Assembly: GCA_011389835.1 (NCBI GenBank)
Contig: JAABTO010000018.1
Location: 1-32,322 of the forward strand
Reading direction: 5' to 3'
Source of the DNA: Desulfotignum sp.
GTDB taxonomy: Bacteria > Desulfobacterota > Desulfobacteria > Desulfobacterales > Desulfobacteraceae
Length of the DNA stretch: 32,322 nt
Position 1 is the first letter of the stretch. Each line of letters starts with the position of its first letter. Below the pieces are notes generated by a model. The model worked only from the letters and a program-made list of their open reading frames with translations. It searched no databases and had not been told where the DNA came from. This document shows, in pieces, positions 29,675 to 32,322 of the stretch. The position numbers were made by a program, and so were the translations under genes.

Positions 29675-30850
29675 TTATTTCCTATTGCTGTACTCTGCAT
29701 ACGCCATGGCCGTAGTTCTGTAGACCAGGTGGGCCATTTTGGAGAACGGCAGAAAAGCGAACAGATTGAAAATGGCAATCAGATGCAGGTAATACAGAAT
29801 GTAGGACGTCCATTCCAAATGGGCCAGGCGGGCCATCTGGGTCAACATGCCGGTGACGCCCAGGGCAAAGACAATCCCCAGAATATACCAGTCTTTGTAA
29901 GTGCTGATCTGGTCCTTGTTGTCCAGGCGGCTTTTGATCATCAGGCCGGAGCCGATGATCAGGGCAACGCCCGCAATATTGCCCAGCCATTTAACCGGGT
30001 TCAGCTGGGAATAGGGACCCGGGGTCTGGAACACATACAGCACGAAAAAGAAAATGCTGGTGACAATGAACAGACCGATAAAGGAAAACAGCACCATCAT
30101 ATGGGGGGTGGCCCGCTCCTTGTTGGTCTCGCATTCATTGAATTTTTCATGCTTGAGTATGGTGGGAACCATTCTGACCAGGGCTTGTAACAGGGCTTTA
30201 TAGTCAATATTCTTCTTGTCGGTTTTGCCCTCCATCACCGCATTGTCATGTATGTCGGTGATGAACCGGCGCAGGCTGAGCAGAAAAATGATAACCACGG
30301 CAGTTGCCAGCGGCACAAAGGTCAGGTCCACAAACCAGGTGGAAAAGAAATTGGCCTGGGCAATGACCCCGTCATGGGCATGAGACCAGGCAATACCGAA
30401 CACGTTGAAAATCTTGGTCATCACATCTTCATGCGCCATGGTGATATAGGCGAGAACGGCAAACCAGATGGCCGGAATCCCCAGCAGCAGGGGCAGCTTT
30501 TTCGGATCATTCACCGCCTTGCCCAGGGCTTTGGGCTGGGCATATTCGGTAATGGCTGCAGCGCGGACCGCCGCCAGTACATCGCCGGGAGCAGCGCCTC
30601 TCGGACACAGATCCGTACAGTCACCACAATTGTGACACAGCCAGATATCCCCGTTTTTAATGAGCCGGTCTTTCAGTCCCCAGGAGGCTGCGATCATTTC
30701 TTTTCTGGGAAACGGACTGTTTTCCGGAGAAATCGGGCAGGCCACGGAACAGGTGGCGCACTGGTAACATTTTTTCAGCGTGTCTCCGCCAAGTCCTCGG
30801 ATCTGAGCGATGAATCCCAGATCGGGTTGGGCAAGATATGTGTCAGTCAT
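29675..30850 (-). CDS. qmoC: QmoC-type subunit: HdrC-like [4Fe-4S] domain fused to HdrE-like membrane domain
   Basis: CYQCATCSVACPI and CHNCGDCTDLCP ferredoxin motifs followed by about six TM segments; immediately downstream of a QmoB-like subunit. Confidence 0.88.
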   Translation of the reverse strand: MTDTYLAQPDLGFIAQIRGLGGDTLKKCYQCATCSVACPISPENSPFPRKEMIAASWGLKDRLIKNGDIWLCHNCGDCTDLCPRGAAPGDVLAAVRAAAITEYAQPKALGKAVNDPKKLPLLLGIPAIWFAVLAYITMAHEDVMTKIFNVFGIAWSHAHDGVIAQANFFSTWFVDLTFVPLATAVVIIFLLSLRRFITDIHDNAVMEGKTDKKNIDYKALLQALVRMVPTILKHEKFNECETNKERATPHMMVLFSFIGLFIVTSIFFFVLYVFQTPGPYSQLNPVKWLGNIAGVALIIGSGLMIKSRLDNKDQISTYKDWYILGIVFALGVTGMLTQMARLAHLEWTSYILYYLHLIAIFNLFAFLPFSKMAHLVYRTTAMAYAEYSNRK

Positions 30851-30886
30851 ATTAAAAAACCTCCATATGGTTTGAAAGTTGCGACA

Positions 30887-32322
30887 TTAGAAACCCTTGA
30901 ACGGGTTGGGGCCCAGGGCATCCACTTCGTCGACAAACTCATTGATGATTTTGGGCAGTTTGTCGTATTCGTCAATGGCCACTTCCACAAACGCCACGCG
31001 TTCCTCTTCCAGGGCCAGGCTGGAAAGGGCGTCTCCGATTTTTTTCACCCTGACTTCCGCCAGCTCGGAGCCTTTGACAAAGTGGCACTGGTAATCATCG
31101 CCATGTTTGCAGCCGATAAGAATGACGCCGTCCATTCCCTGGGCCAGCGCATCCTTGATCCAGATGGTATTCACAGACCCCAGGCACCGAACCGGGATAA
31201 AACGGACATCCGGTGAATAATCCATCCGGTTCAATCCCACCATATCCAGGGCCGGGAACGCATCGTTTTCACAGATCAGTGCCACAAACCGGAACGGTGG
31301 TTCATCAAAGTCATCTTCGGAAGGTACCCCGATCGCCTTGATCTGGGATCCGATGGAGTCGATGGTGTAGTCGGCAAAGGAGATGATCCGTTCCGGACAG
31401 GCCCCCATGCAGGTGCCGCATCGGCGGCACCGGGTCGGGTTGACCTTGGGTGTTCCTTTGGCGTCATCGTCCAGTGCGCCAAAGGGGCATTCCACGGTGC
31501 AGCGCTTGCACTGGGTGCATCTTTGAAAGAAAAATTCCGGAATGGTCAAGTCGCCGGATCTGGGATGGACCGCCATGCCCCGGTTGGCGCTTTCAATACA
31601 TTGAATGGCCTTGAGAGCGGCACCGGCCGCATCTTCAATGGACTCTTCAATGGTCATGGCCCGGCGGATCGCGCCGGCTGCGTAAATACCGGTTCTCTGG
31701 GTTTCATACGGAAAACAGATATAGTTGGAATCGGCATACTGCCCGAAAATGTCATTGTCACGGAAACCGGGTCCCTGGCGGTATGCCAGATTGACCACGG
31801 GGTCATCCTTTGTAACCGGGACCATGCCGCCGGCCACAACCACCATATCCGCTTTCAATGCCAGGTTGTCACCCAAAAGGGTGTTCACGGCCGTGACTTC
31901 CAGGCCGCTGCCCTGACTTTTGACTTCAGTGACAGCCCCCTTGGTCATGAACACCCCGTCCTGCTGCTGCATGCTTTTGTAAAAGTATTCCTGAAGACCG
32001 GGTGTACGCATGTGCTGATAAATGATATAGGCTTTGCCGTCGCTGTAATCTTCAGTCACATATCTGGCCTGTTTGAGCGCCACCTGAGAGGTGACAGACC
32101 CGCAATAATCAAAGTCGGCGTCATCCTCATCTTTTCCAGCGGACTGAATGAATACGATATTTTTGGCCGGTTTGCCATCGGAGGGCCGCACAATTTTGCC
32201 TTTGGCGGCGATCATCTCAAACTCGTGATTGCTGACCACGTCCGGCAGGTCGAATCCCAGATGATCGATACCCATTTTTGACAGGTCTGCCGGACGCCAT
32301 CCAGCAGCCAGGATGACAGCCC
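30887..32322 (-). CDS. qmoB: QmoB-type subunit: HdrA-like flavin/FeS protein with C-terminal MvhD-like domain (5' end outside window)
   Basis: CTQCKRCTVECPFGAL and CRRCGTCMGACPERI ferredoxin motifs; IYAAGAIRRAMTIEESIEDAAGAALKA; MvhD-like FIPVRCLGSVNTIWIKDALAQGMDGVILIGCKHGDDYQC. The frame stays open upstream of 32275 (AVILAAGWRPADLSK). Confidence 0.88.
   Translation of the reverse strand, partial: AVILAAGWRPADLSKMGIDHLGFDLPDVVSNHEFEMIAAKGKIVRPSDGKPAKNIVFIQSAGKDEDDADFDYCGSVTSQVALKQARYVTEDYSDGKAYIIYQHMRTPGLQEYFYKSMQQQDGVFMTKGAVTEVKSQGSGLEVTAVNTLLGDNLALKADMVVVAGGMVPVTKDDPVVNLAYRQGPGFRDNDIFGQYADSNYICFPYETQRTGIYAAGAIRRAMTIEESIEDAAGAALKAIQCIESANRGMAVHPRSGDLTIPEFFFQRCTQCKRCTVECPFGALDDDAKGTPKVNPTRCRRCGTCMGACPERIISFADYTIDSIGSQIKAIGVPSEDDFDEPPFRFVALICENDAFPALDMVGLNRMDYSPDVRFIPVRCLGSVNTIWIKDALAQGMDGVILIGCKHGDDYQCHFVKGSELAEVRVKKIGDALSSLALEEERVAFVEVAIDEYDKLPKIINEFVDEVDALGPNPFKGF

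Overview
The window is mostly conserved chromosomal housekeeping DNA from what looks like a Desulfobacterota (sulfate-reducing, Desulfobacteraceae-like) bacterium. The taxonomic guess rests on QmoB/QmoC-type subunits at the right edge. Main content, left to right: a decayed tyrosine-recombinase remnant; an AttH/CrtC-like protein with a FtsX-type ABC permease and ATPase; an XdhC-family plus molybdopterin-binding-protein pair; an Old Yellow Enzyme-type oxidoreductase; a ferritin-like protein; an MscS channel; a divergent GntR regulator/FAD oxidoreductase pair; radA-rlmE-yebC; nadA; lolA; an acyl-CoA synthetase; grpE-dnaK; a small SRP RNA; tRNA-Pro; tig-clpP-clpX-lon; a short Rho-like protein; tRNA-Val and tRNA-Asp; leuB; and qmoC/qmoB (the latter partial). 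I found no CRISPR array, intact mobile element or recognisable novel multigene system. The observations most worth follow-up are the short, sequence-divergent Rho-like protein, the frameshifted and deleted integrase remnant at the left edge, a large GC-rich imperfect palindrome between the molybdopterin-binding gene and the OYE gene, a symmetric operator/promoter arrangement between the GntR regulator and its divergent FAD oxidoreductase, and an SRP RNA whose 3' end can form either a terminator or a terminal helix. All calls are from reading the sequence; no database search was run.
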